Positions 48,386-59,779 of a stretch of DNA of 64,000 nucleotides are shown here, in pieces (the first letter of the stretch is position 1; the number at the start of each line of letters is the position of its first letter). Location: assembly GCA_905221605.1 (NCBI GenBank), contig CAJNDS010002213.1, forward strand, positions 1,202,934 through 1,266,933. The letters are read 5' to 3'. The notes under the pieces were generated by a model. The model made no database searches. It saw nothing but the letters and a program-made list of their open reading frames with translations, and was not told the DNA's origin. Source of the DNA: Symbiodinium natans. Lineage: Eukaryota > Sar > Dinophyceae > Suessiales > Symbiodiniaceae. The translations under genes were made by a program, and so were the position numbers.

Positions 48386-49163
48386 ACCCTCAACCCTACA
48401 CCCGGTTTTTTTTCCTAGGTTACTCTTGGGCCTAGAAGCAGGCCCCGACTTGGAGTGGCTGGATCTTGGAGGATTTAGGATTCAGGCCTGTAGGGGTTGG
48501 GGTTTAGGATTCAGGGTTTAGGGTTTAGGGTTTCGGGGGATGTAGAAGGGAAGGCTTTGAGTCCCACAAGAAGACCCCACCAAAAAGGGTTTCAAGCTGG
48601 GGGGCCGGCAGTAAAGTGGCCGCTGGATTCTTAGCCTTAAAAACCCTGAGCTCCGAATCCGAAACTCTAAGCCCTAAACAAACCCTAAACTCTAAACGCT
48701 CAAAGCCCTACCCGAAAAGCCGCCCTTTTCAAACACCCCCTGGCGTGTAGAGGCATCCGGCCCATGACTGGCAGCGACCGGTCTGTCTGCTCACCCGCCC
48801 GCAGCTGAGTCGCTTCTCCGGGCTGGGTGTAGGGCTCAGGGCTTTAGGGTTTAGGATCCTGAACCCGAAACCCTTGGTTTTGGGCTTCAGGCACCGGCCT
48901 TACTCCGGGGGGTGGGGCGGGCCTCGGAGGCTAGGATGAAGGTAGGAGGCTCGGAGCGTCCGAATGGGTTTGGGGTTTATGGGTTTTAGGGTTTATGGTT
49001 TGGTGGGGTTTTATGGGCTGAGGGTTGGGGTTTGGGGTTTAGGGCTTAGGGTTCCCCAAGCGCCCAAAGCGGGCCTCCAAATTTCGGAGGCGGGCAGACC
49101 TTTGCTGATGTTACGTCTTCCAAGCAACAGCCTCAGCCCAGAACTGTACCAAAACGAACCCTC

Positions 49164-49266
49164 CCTAATGTTCCCCCTATACTCACAGTCCTCAACAGGG
49201 ATTGCAGTACCCCCTATTATACTCCCTATTAAGGACTGTTGTTAGTAGAAGGGGGAACATCCCTAA
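49164..49266. mobile_element. Foldback (MITE-like) element
   Basis: Ends CCTAATGTTCCCCCT and AGGGGGAACATCCCTAA with the internal ACAGTCCT / AAGGACTGT pair of the family. Arms of about 40 bp with several mismatches. Confidence 0.7.
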
Positions 49267-50610
49267 CTCTAAACCCTAAACCCCACCCAAACCAAACAAA
49301 CGACTGCTTCAGGACTCAGGGCTTTGGAATGCATGTAGTCGCACCTAGGAAGATGAGTGCACACCCCACACCCCCACCCCTAACCCCTAAACTCTAAAAC
49401 CCGAACCCCCCCCCCCCAAAGCCTTCTTAGCCAAAAGCTCTAAGCCTTAATCCCTGAACCCAAAACCCTAAACTCTATACACCAAAAACTCTAAGCCCTA
49501 AAATATAAACCCTAAACCTAAACCTTATCAACCCACAGCCGAAAACTCTGAGCCCTCTAAACCCCGAACTTTAAACCCTAAACCCCAAACCCTCAACCCG
49601 AAACCTTATAAAAACCAAAACCCCAAACTCCAAAACCCTCAGCACACTCTCTCCTTCAAAGGATGGAACATGGTCCAGCGAGCCGCCTGTGTGCTGGGAA
49701 GCTTGGATCGGACTTCAGGGGGCTCAGTTTAGGGTTTAGGGTTTAGGGTTTAGGGTTTAATTAGGGTTTAGGGTTTAGGGTTTAGGGTTAGGGTTTAGGG
49801 TCTGGGAAGCTTAGGATTTGACTTCAGGCGGCCTCCGGCTTCGGGTTCAGGGTTTTGGGCTTGGGGAACCCTAAACCCTCCTAAAGCCCGAAACCCCCTG
49901 AAGCCGCAAAGGCACACTTCAGGTCAGTTCTCCAAGCTGTGGTTCTTACGTTGGGGCCCCTGCGATCATGCTTCTGCGATCATGCGGAGCCTTACACATC
50001 TACTCTGAGTATTCGAAACGGGACATTGTTGAGAACTATCCGGGTGCTTTCCCACTGCAGGGTACGCTTTTTGGGAGTTTCGGGCATAGGGTCCCTATCA
50101 TGCGGACGAAAGTTTTTTGTGGGACATATCAGGCCAGAAGGGGGTACCTTTTTTTTGTGCAAAATGGCAATTTTTCTCCGCAATGTGGATTACGGTTCGT
50201 GCGCCTAGAGTTCGGACGCATCATGTCTGCCCCCTCTTCGCGCGTGGTCACATGCTGAGAAGCATGGCAGGGCCGATACAAAACGCACCACTGCATGGTT
50301 CAAGAGTGCGGCGGCGTCATGTGAGTCAAAAACGCGACCAAAACTCGATGTTTCTGCCCAGATTCTCTTATTTTTTCGGATAATTAGGTACCTTTCGAGG
50401 AGGGATGCAGCCAGCCATGTGCTGGGGGGCGTGGAAAATGCCACGCCCCTAAACCCTGACAAGCTGCAGAGCCAGAGACGCGACGGCGAAGTTCGGGGGG
50501 ACAGACAGGTCTTGAAGATGTGCTTCTTGAGTATGTTCCTCCTAGCCCGAACCGCCCCCCCCCCCCCCCCAACGCTTTGGGTTTTAGGGTTTAGGGTTTA
50601 GGGTTATACA

Positions 50611-50642
<32 letters not shown>

Positions 50643-51185
50643 TTATATTTATGTGTATCACCATGTCACATACAGATAAATATACAGACAAATACACATA
50701 TAAATATTAATATGTATATAATATATATATATATATACATATATATGTATATACATATGCTTCGAAAAAAGCATATTGTGTATATAAACTTCAAACACGC
50801 ACACCCAAGGAGGCCATCCACTTCGTGGGCGCCGCTGCTTTCGTGGCACGGATGGCGATTCTTTCGGTTTCCGTTGTGGCTTTGGGCCTTCAGGGTTTTG
50901 GGTTTTTGGGTTTATCAGGTTGGGGTGCAGGGTTTAGGGTTTTAGAGGTTTAGGGTTTAGGGTTTAGGGTTTTTTGAGGTTCAGGGTTTAGGGGGGGTTG
51001 GAGGGTTTTAAGGGTTGAGGTTTATGCTTTTTTTACACAGACCCTCACTGGTAATCCCGCTTAGTACCCCCCCCCCCAAAAAAAAAAAATGCAATTGGGC
51101 GTCTAGGCAGGGCTTTGGTGTTCTTTCGAAGGTTGACCTCTAGGTGCGATCTTGGGAACCCCGCAACCCAAGAAGGGGTTTTCCC

Positions 51186-51303
51186 TAAACCCTAAACCCT
51201 AAACCCTAAACCCTAAACCCTAAACCCTAAACCCTAAACCCTAAACCCTAAACCCTAAACCCTAAACCCTAAACCCTAAACCCTAAACCCTAAACCCTAA
51301 ACC
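51186..51303 (-). repeat. Telomere-type CCCTAAA array
   Basis: About 17 perfect CCCTAAA units. Confidence 0.95.
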
Positions 51304-52018
51304 AGACCGATCTCAAGAGCCTGTCCAGTTCCCCAAGCCGAAGGTGAACACACCAGCGCCAGGTTTAGGGTTTGGGTTTAGGGTTGACGTGGCTTAGGGT
51401 TCAGGGTTTAGGGCTTAGGGTTTAGAGTTTAGGGTTTAGGCTAGGGTGTGAGGCTGATAGGATTCGGATTGTATAAGGCTTAAGGGGCTTCGTAGAGGGC
51501 TTAGGGCTTAGAGTGGTGACGCTCAAGGTGATTGCTATGGACGTTTTTGTCTTCTTCCTCTACTACAGGCGCGACTCTACCCTAAACCCTAAACCCTAAA
51601 CCCTAAACTTAAACCCTAAACCCTAAACCCTATACCCTAAACCCTAAACCCTAAGAGTTCCCCGAAACCTTCAGAGGCTTCTTGGGGGTCTCCACGCTTC
51701 GAGGCTTCTGAGAGTTGCTCCGCCTTGGAGGTTCATGGGTAGTACTGGAGTCTCAGCAACCCGGGTTTCGGGTTTAGGGGTTAGGATGTAGGGTTTAGGG
51801 TTTAGGGCTACCAATATTTGGGCACTTTCTCCGCTTACGTTCGCCTTTACGAGACAGTAGTTAGAGCCCAAAGCCTGAGGGTGCCAGAAAAAGGTACCCC
51901 CCCTTTCCGCCTCCTTCCGAAGCCCGGTTTCGGGCCATCCCGCGGCCCCCATTCCTTCATCAGCTCACTACACTGGGCCCTTGTTGGAGGAACTTGAGTC
52001 AAGCTACCATGAGCCTAA

Positions 52019-52110
52019 GCCCTAAACCCTAAACCCTAAACCCTAAACCCTAAACCCTAAACCCTAAACCCTAAACCCTAAACCCTAAACCCTAAACCCT
52101 AAACCCTATA
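52019..52110 (-). repeat. Telomere-type CCCTAAA array
   Basis: About 13 perfect CCCTAAA units. Confidence 0.95.
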
Positions 52111-52580
52111 CGATATGACATACCCTCAGAGTAAGTTGCCACCTATTAGGTTAAAGAGTAAGCAGCATGCCCCCTTCTGAGCTCGATGAGCGACCTGTTG
52201 ATTCAGGGAAGCCTGAGGATGAGCCCCTCTATTCCTGGGAGGTTCAGGGTTTAGGGTTTAGGGTTTAGGGTTTAGGGTTTAGGGTTTAGGGTTTAGGGTT
52301 TAGGGTTTAGGGTGTCTAGCCGTGTAGGCTTTCGCCTCAAGTTTCTTAGGGGGAGGGGGGGGGGGGGGGGGGCAGGGTTCCTTGACCCAGGGGTTTGCTT
52401 GTTGTTAGATTTTAAGCTAGACTCTTCTCCTCGCCCGTCTGCTTCTCGCCCATCACCCGTATCCCACTCCAGAGTATCCCCAGATTGTTCCTGGAGTGCC
52501 CAACCCCTCTGGGGATATTCAAGTAAAATAAATTTGTTTCTGTTTGCTTGGGGGGGGAGGGGGGGGGAGGCTGGCACAGG

Positions 52581-52679
52581 GTTCGCATGGGAGCTGCATC
52601 AGGTGTGTGATGTTGCGAAAGCCCGCTCCCTTGCGAGCAGACTCGCTGATTCCGCAGGCGCCGCTTTGCACAGCCAGGT
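52581..52679 (+). CDS. Exon-like island
   Basis: WELHQVCDVAKARSLASRLA then DSAGAALHSQ, ending at CACAGCCAG/GTTAGGG, a donor-like site that opens into telomere-type text. Preceded by a G-rich run. Unknown gene. Confidence 0.38.
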
Positions 52680-54788
52680 TAGGGTCGGGAGTTTTCCCTG
52701 AACCTTGAACCTTGAACCTTGACCCCCAATCCAGCCCAAACCCCAAAACCCTAAAGCTCTCACCTATCAGAGCCACTTGAGCCTCGAAACTCTGAGCCGA
52801 CAACTCCAAATCCCAAACCCTGAGCCCTGAACTGAACACACAAACATCCCGCGCCTGTGAAAAGTACCATGACCAAGTCCAAGCCCTCATCTCACCCCCA
52901 AATCTACTGAATACCAAGTCCCAGTCAAAGTCCCCAACCCCCCCTCCCCCCCCCCCTCCGGCGCTTCATCCAAGCCCAAGTCCAATCCCTAAACAGCCCT
53001 AAGCCCTAAGCCCTCCCTCCCCCCTCTGCGTTGCGGTCTGAAACCCTAAAGCCCCCCCTTGCAAAAGTACCAGGGGGTACTTGTCGGAACATGACCCTGC
53101 TCATCATCCTGCTGCTGTTGGTATTGTTATCATCATCATTGTTAGTGTTAATTATGGTTGTGTTTAGGGTGTAGGGTTTAGGGTTTAGGGTTTAGGGTTT
53201 AGGGTTTAGGGTTTAGGGTTTAATTTCTACCAATACACTCATGCAGAAGCAGCAGGCATCAGAGAACAAGATAAGTCTACAACGCCAAGCAAGTTGATTG
53301 ACGGGGCTACGTGCAAGAAACATCCGGCCCTGAGACCAGGACTACTTGGGCCAGTGGAACAGCGATTTGGTGGGTGCTTTGCCTCAGCTTGGAGCTTCGG
53401 GGGTAAACCCTACAGCAATGCCCTCCCCGAAACAGTAACGTTTAAAAACAAGCCTCAAAACAGGGGTTTGTATTCATAGTCAGTAGTGGCCAGCATTACA
53501 ATGTCGGCGCGCCTCAAACGTCACATACCCAACTCTCCCATGACATCCTGAACCTGAAAGCTTGCTCCCGAATTAGGGTTTAGGGTTTAGGGTTTAGGGT
53601 TTAGGGTTTAGGGTTTAGGGTTTCTACATGAACCCCAGCCCTTAACCCCCGCTCGATGCGCGCCAAGTCTTTCATTCACACTGAGCAGCCAGTCGTGTGT
53701 TCGAGGCCAGTTGGCACAGGCGACACTTCTAGACATCTAGACACCCAAAGGCCAACTGTCTTTTGTCTGAGGGTTTAGGTTTTAGGGCGTCTGAAAGGGT
53801 GAGGAGAACTGGTTTGAAGTCTCTAAGGAGCTTACGCTTTGGGGGCTGCAGGGTTTAGGGCAAAGCACAGGAGCCTAAAAAACTTGCAACACTACCCCCC
53901 TATAACCGTTTTGTAGCAGTATATGACAAACTACCCCACACACACTACGCCGAGGAATGCCGGGGAGTATTGTGACTAACCCTAGGCCTTAAGAGCATAA
54001 GCCACGCTAGATGCCTGCTGCGTCCACGAGCTCCTTGCCTACGGAACCTGAGGCGGATGCTCATCGGACATCTCCTACGGAGTAACAACTTTGTGCCTTG
54101 GCTGCAGAGTTCCCCAGTGGGCATCCTGGGGTGGGTGCGTGAGGGAGGATGTTGAGAAATGGGGGTTTCCAAAATTTGGGGGTACCTTGTTGGGGTCCAT
54201 TGTCATACGGGGATCCTACTATTTGGGGATCTATTTTAGGGGTCCCCAATGTTCGCAAACCCGCAATTTGCTCTCTTACATTGGGGGAGGCGGGCTGGCT
54301 GTAGGAGGAAGCTGGAGAGGGCTCAGGGTTTAGGGTCTTGGGTTTAGGGATTAGGGTTTAGGGCCACCTTTCAGCACAAGAAGTCTCTGTAGGGGCGCAG
54401 GCCAACATCCATACAAGGCGCCCTAAGACGACCACGGTGGTACATGACTGTTGTCTGAAAAGCTCCCCTATACCCTAAACCCTAGACCCTAAACCCTAAA
54501 CCCTAAACCCTAAAACCTAAACCCTAAACCCTAAACCCTAACCCTAAACCCTAAGTCTTTCGGTTTGCAACCTGGCTGGCTTTTTGGGAGGCCTTGAGCC
54601 CCGACTCAAAGTTTAGGGCGCCGGGTTTGGTGCTTGGGCTTCGGGAATCCTCGCCGTTAGAAGCTGGCTTCGCACCCTCAGCCCAAACTTTTTAAAGTTA
54701 GGGTTTAGGGTTTAGGGTTTAGGGTTTAGGGTTTAGGGTTTAGGGTTTAGGGCTTAGGGTTTAGGGTTTAGGGTTTCGCAGGTTCTGC
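52680..54788. other. Telomere-like region
   Basis: CCTTGAA repeats at 52,700, C-rich patches, TTTAGGG arrays at 53,162-53,222 and 53,574-53,623, CCCTAAA at 54,473-54,556, TTTAGGG at 54,696-54,776. The ORF 53,294-53,479 is non-repetitive but unconvincing. 53,890-54,330 is unique with weak ORFs on both strands. Confidence 0.5.
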
Positions 54789-54858
54789 CCCTGCCGCGTG
54801 GCAGCCACCTGGCAGCAGGCCGGGATGATCCCCTTCCAGTGGCCTGGCCGCAGGGTGT
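54789..54858 (+). CDS. Exon-like island after an array
   Basis: TTTAGGGTTTCGCAG then RFCPCRVAATWQQAGMIPFQ, WPGRRV stop. A TTTAGGG array directly precedes the acceptor-like TTTCGCAG. Unknown gene. Confidence 0.33.
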
Positions 54859-55488
54859 GAATTTGTAGTGCTTTACTGTAACTTTAGATCCTTAGCCTTT
54901 TTTGTGCTTATTGGGTGTCTGAATATGGCAGCTAAGAATTTAGTTCTTAGCTAACCCTCTGAGTGCAGCCAAGTATAGTTGTACAAGGGTGTAAGCTGCT
55001 TCATCTAGGGGCCTTACTAGTTAGACTAGGGTTTTGGGGGTTATTCTAGGATAAAGATAGAGGGACCACAAGGGAATACCACTAGTAATTATTCCGAACC
55101 CTCTAGAAGGGTGTTGCTACAGTGAAGCGTTTTGGTATATCGAGAAGGTTCAGGGCCCAGAGATTCAGAGAATGGTTCGGTTTGCGAGCATATCTCGACA
55201 TGTTCAACGTATGAGCTGTAAATCAGAGGTTGTTTCCACGTAGATTTCCTGAGTGAGCACGTGTTGACACATCTAACACCACCCCAAGCCTGTCCCTGCC
55301 CTACTTCCCAGACCCTCTCTGAGACCAGAAAGCATGGTTTGGATTTAGGGTTTATGGGTTAGGGTTTAGCGACCTGAAGCCCTATAAACCCGGCCACTTC
55401 CTTCCCCTAAACCCTAAACCCTAAACCCTAAACCCTAAACCCTAAACCCTAAACCCTAAACCCTAAACCCTAAACCCTAAACCCTAAG
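54859..55488. other. Unique AT-richer spacer then array
   Basis: 54,860-55,330 is unique sequence with no clear frame; 55,406-55,487 is a clean CCCTAAA array. Confidence 0.6.
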
Positions 55489-55597
55489 GTATGGAGTGTT
55501 GCTGCCGCACTTTTGCTGCTGCTGCATGCCCTGCATCGGCACCTACTTCCGGCGCCTCTTGCGGCAGCGCTTCTCCATTCGGACTCTCGATCGTCAT
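55489..55597 (+). CDS. Exon-like island between opposed arrays
   Basis: YGVLLPHFCCCCMPCIGTYF then RRLLRQRFSIRTLDRH. CCCTAAA on the left (55,406-55,487) and TTTAGGG on the right (55,597-55,680), so the island is bracketed by inverted arrays that could pair. The Cys cluster is notable but no domain is recognised. Confidence 0.38.
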
Positions 55598-57182
55598 AGG
55601 GTTTAGGGTTTAGGGTTTAGGGTTTAGGGTTTAGGGTTTAGGGTTTAGGGTTTAGGGTTTAGGGTTTAGGGTTTAGGGTGTCGGGTCACGGGTTGAGGGT
55701 CATGGGTTGAGGGGTGGGGGAGAGAGTGCTCAGGATTTAGGTCCTGACGATGAGTGCAAGGGGTGTAACCCTAAACCCTAAACCCCAAACCCCAAACCCT
55801 AAACCCTAAACCCTAAAAGTAAGGGTTGGCACCAAGAAAGTAGAGCCCAGGGAAACCCTGAGAAACCATAGCCTAGCCGAGACAAGGTGCGGCGCATGTC
55901 TGCCCCAAACCCTAAACCCTAAACCCTAAACCCTGAACCCTAAACTAAACCCTGAACCCTGAACCCTAAACCCTAAACCCTAAACCCTAAACCCTAACCC
56001 CCAGAGTGCTTCCACGGAGCCGAAGCCGCGCCACTGAGGAGATCCAGCACCACGCTGGACTGCTTCGCGTGGTGCCGTAGCCGCCTCCAGTGTGGATGGG
56101 TTTAGGGTTTAGGGCTTAGGGCTTAGGGCTTAGGGCTTAGGGCTTAGGGCTTAGGGCTTAGGGCTTAGGGCTTAGGGTTGTAGGGTTTAGGGTTATAGGG
56201 TTTAGGGCTTAGGGCTTAGGGCTTAAGGTTTAGGGTTTAGGGCTTAGGGCTTAGGGTTTAGGGTTATAGGGTTTAGGGTTTAGGATTCAGGGTTCAGGGT
56301 TTAGGGTTTAGGCGTGTAGGGGTTTGGGTTAAGGGCTCGGGGCTTAGGGCTTAGGAATTCCTAATGCTGAACACTCCCTTGAGATATACATGTTGAACCC
56401 CATTGCCCAAGCGCCCCAATCCAAGAGGAGCGTCTCAAAACGCTCAGCACGTTGTGTCTGCTTTTAAACTTCTACCAGGACATGTTAAACGAAGGAGACC
56501 TCGTTGGGACCCTAAACCCTAAGCCCTCAAAACCCTCTAGCCCTCTTTTGAAATCCAGCAAAGCCCTGGATCTTGGGGGCTTTAAGGCTTTATAGGGCCT
56601 CAGCCCTAAACTCCAAGCTGTTGGGACCTTGGTATAAGAAGCATGACCAGGCCGCCTCTCTTCAAAGGAGCCTTTCACAACGCAGCGCAGCGCAGCGCCC
56701 CAAAGCTCTAAACCCTAATCCCCCGAAACCCGAAACCGTAAACCCCAAGCCCTAAGCCCCTATAAGCCCCTATAAGCCCCTATATGCCCTAAGCCCTAAA
56801 CCCTGAGCCCTAAAAACGCCCTTAAGCCCAGAGCCGAGGACGACTTTGAGTTGCTGTGCCATGGTGCACCTCGGTCTCATTTGATGTTCAGCGGGGTGCC
56901 TGGGTAGAAGGGTTCAGGGTTTACAGGGTTTATAGGGAGTTTAGAGGGCTTATAGGGTTTACAGGGTTTACAGGATTTACAGGGTTTATAGGGCTTATAG
57001 GGATTAGAGGGTTTAGAGGTTTTATAGGGTTCAGAGCTGAGAAATGTTTATGGTTCAGGGTTCCTGGGGGCCATTGTAAATCTACCCAATGCTATCAAAC
57101 CCTTTCAAGTCCTACCCTAAACTGAAAACCCTAAACGTTCTGGGGGTTTAGGGATTTAGGGTTAGGGTTTAAGGCTGAGGGC
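55598..57182. other. Telomere-like region with variant blocks
   Basis: TTTAGGG (55,597-55,680), CCCTAAA/CCCTGAA (55,905-56,000), TTAGGGC-type block (56,098-56,240), GTTTACAG/GTTTATAG 9-bp repeats (56,925-57,030). The island 56,004-56,100 reads ECFHGAEAAPLRRSSTTLDC then FAWCRSRLQCGW, bracketed by CCCTAAA and TTTAGGG, possibly an exon. Confidence 0.5.
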
Positions 57183-57371
57183 TTGGGGTGTAGGGAGTTA
57201 CCTGGAGCCGCGAACAAGGGTCAGCGTGGTCCCTCTTGTGCCTTGTGTGCTTCGCGATGTTGCGCGGCTGGCACTGTCACAAGCGATGACGCCTTTAGTT
57301 TCGGGTCCTGCAATGTGGACAAGGAGTGGCAATTTAGTTTCGATATAGAGTTTGGTGTGAATATCCCCTAA
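57183..57371 (+). CDS. Possible exon, Cys-rich
   Basis: GQRGPSCALCASRCCAAGTV then TSDDAFSFGSCNVDKEWQFS, ending FGVNIP stop. A longer ORF of 137 codons runs on the opposite strand (57,198-57,611). I prefer + because its composition is more natural, but the choice is weak. Confidence 0.3.
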   Translation: MGCRELPGAANKGQRGPSCALCASRCCAAGTVTSDDAFSFGSCNVDKEWQFSFDIEFGVNIP

Positions 57372-58576
57372 CTGGCAAAGCACCAAGCGGCGAACTCCTT
57401 CAAGAGCAAAACCCGACTGGAAGAAAGCCAAACTACCTGAACCCTCAACGACAGGATGGCAGACACAGACCACTGGTGCGAGGGTGCCCCAAATCCAAAG
57501 GGGTAGACCTGGTATCGCCCCAAGCATCTCAGACCCCAAGGTCGTAGGGAGTATTTGGGCCTGAGCCCAAAACCCTAAGCTCGCCCTTTGGGGAAGACAT
57601 TTCCATAGCACCAGCCTTTAAGAACATCCTTTGAAGCCCCTGGACTTCGGAGCCTGGTGAGTTTGAACAGGAACCCAGAACCCCAAAAGGGCAAATAGTA
57701 CCTCTGACCCTGGTGCCCACAACCCTAGACCCTAACCCGGTAAACCCTAAACCCTACCACCCTAAGCCTTGAAAGGCAAGAAGCCAAGATGGTCGACGCG
57801 ATGTGCGCCGCAATCTCAGCCAGGATTAGGGTTTAGGGTTTAGGGTTGTATGGGCTTTTGGGCTTCAGGGTTTCAGGCTGGTTTTAGGTTTCTAGTGGTT
57901 GTCTGTGTTTGCATTTTTGCGTTTGCAGCGGCTTAGGGTTTCGGGACATCCGGGTCTAGGGTTCCAGGGCTTAGGTTTAGGGTTTAGGCTTTAAGGTTTA
58001 GGGTTTAGGGTATGGGGTTTAGCACCCTAGCCGCTTGCCAGGACCGTGTGGGTTGCAGGGTCTGAGCTATGGGAGCGTCTGGGTTTACGGTTTAGGGTTT
58101 AGGGAATCTAGGACAGTGTGAGGGCGTCCCACAGCTTTCATGAAGCCTACGCTTTTCAGAAGGAGCTTATCATCTATGCGTAGAGCAACTGCCCACCTGT
58201 AACCGTTCTTTACATGTATGGCTCGCGCATGATGACCCCCATGGAGCGGCTGCCCCAGCCTCTCAAGAGTCCTAGATCCTGGGTAGGTCTCCCCAAGGTG
58301 GGTTTAGGGTTTAGGGTGTATAAGGTTTAGGGTTTAGGGTGTACATTTTGGGGTTAAGGGTTTAGGGTTTAGGGTCCAGTGAATGTTGCATTGGGTCAGC
58401 AGGGTAGAGTTGGCGATTTTCAATTTTTCATTCATGGTTCTATAGGAATATGGTTGTACCTCCTGTGCAGGGCCTACACTCCCAGACCCCAACACGCCAA
58501 AAACCTCCCAAGGTTGTGGCACACGAAGAAGCCCGCGCCAAGGACGCGGGGTTTTAGGTGGGTTTTAGGTGTTAGG
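57372..58576. other. Spacer with short TTTAGGG patches
   Basis: Unique sequence with short TTTAGGG patches (57,825-57,848, 57,965-58,022, 58,300-58,375). 58,110-58,262 contains short coding-like frames (ASHSFHEAYAFQKELIIYA; YGSRMMTPMERLPQPLKSPR) that I cannot connect. Confidence 0.45.
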
Positions 58577-58817
58577 GTTTACACTATCGGTTGGGCTTTC
58601 GAGAAGTTTGTGTTGAGAAGCTGTGATGTCAGTGCCGACTGCAGACCTTGGGATGTACATCATAGGCGAATGCTCTTCCGTCAGGAGGCAGGGCGGCATG
58701 GCCAGATGAACGAAGACATAAGCAGGTCGTCTGCGCGCATATCCCAGTTCACTCACATATGCAACCCCACGTGCCAGGAGGCTGCAGATCAAAGGAAGGC
58801 CATTGGGGGCTTGGGGG
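58577..58817 (+). CDS. Probable exon, unknown gene
   Basis: About 80 codons: VYTIGWAFEKFVLRSCDVSA, then RPWDVHHRRMLFRQEAGRHG, ending THICNPTCQEAADQRKA. Not repeat-derived; preceded by TTTTAGGTG/TTAGGGTTTACAC acceptor-like sequence. No domain recognised. Confidence 0.42.
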
Positions 58818-59779
58818 CCCGAAGCCCAAACCCCCCGTAAACTCCCCTAAGCTAAACCCTAAGCCGTAACCCCAAGGACCCTAAACCCTAACCCCCCCTA
58901 AACCCAAAGGCTTCATGCCAAGTCACTTGCGCACTGAGCCAGACATACTAGGGTTTTGGGTTTCAGGGCTGCGGGCTGAGGGGTGCCGGAACATCCCTAA
59001 ACCCCTACCTTCCCAGTTCGAGTCCCCAAGCCTGTTCTTCAACTCTCAGGGTTTAGGGTTTAGGGTTTAGGGTTTAGGCTTTAGGGTTTCGGGTTTAGGG
59101 TTTAGGATTTAGGGTTTAGGGTTTAGGGTTTAGGGTTTAGGGTTTAGGGTTTAGGGTTTAGGGTTTGGTGGGCGACCAACCCTGGGTCCCTAAGTCCCTG
59201 AACCCGAAGCTCAACCCTCAACGAGCGAGAGAACCCTGTAGGCCCTTACCCTCAAAGCCCGCAACTTCCTCAACCCGAAACTCCTCAACCCTAAGCCCGA
59301 AGCCCGAAACCCGAAACCTAAACTCCTCAACCCTAAGCCCCTAAACCCTAAACCCGAAACCTAAACTCCTCGGCCCTAACCCTAAGCCCGAAACCCAAGC
59401 TCCTCAGCCGTAAACCCTAAACCGGAAACCTAAACCCTAAACTCCTGAACCCGAAGGCCAAAAACCCTAAGCCCTATCGAGCCGGCCCGCGAAACCAAGA
59501 GGCCTCGGCTGAGGAGCAGCGCCGAGGGAAGGCACGCTCAGGGCCTCTGGGGGTGAAGGGTTTGGGGTTTAGGGTTTAGGGTTTAGGGTTTAGGGAACAG
59601 GGTTCAGGGTTTAGGGGTTTAGGGTTTAGGGTTTAGGTATTGTAAGGGTTTGAGGATTTCGGGTTGCAGGGCTAAAGGGTAGGGTTTGCAGCGCCAAGGT
59701 TTAGGGCTTCGAAGGGTCGGGGCTTAAGGTTTAGGGTTTAGGGTTCAAGGTTTAGGGCGGAAGGTTAGGAGTTCAGCAC
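58818..59779. other. Telomere-like region before the right satellite
   Basis: TTTAGGG array 59,049-59,166, degenerate CCCTAAAC/CCCGAAAC text 59,200-59,480, TTTAGGG text 59,560-59,760. No gene. Confidence 0.7.

Larger units (their letters stand above)
47256..49163. other. Downstream spacer, telomere-like text
   Basis: 47,256-47,520 is unique sequence just after the ubiquitin stop and should hold the 3' end. Then CCCTAAA/CCCTGAA (47,665-47,785), TTTAGGG (47,890-47,960), and TTTAGGG passing to GGGTTTCA (48,196-48,313). Degenerate text follows. No further gene is seen. Confidence 0.6.
49267..52580. other. Telomere-like region
   Basis: Degenerate CCCTAAA text (49,370-49,640), TTTAGGG (49,735-49,802), AT microsatellite (50,610-50,760), clean CCCTAAA arrays (51,186-51,303; 52,019-52,110) and TTTAGGG (52,245-52,313). 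Island 49,958-50,059 reads GALHIYSEYSKRDIVENYPG then AFPLQG and may be an exon; 50,060-50,450 is unique without a clear frame. Confidence 0.55.

Noticed and set aside
57198-57611. 137-codon ORF on the minus strand
   Set aside because: Longer than the + frame, but it crosses repeat-like sequence and has no recognisable domain; kept only as an alternative.
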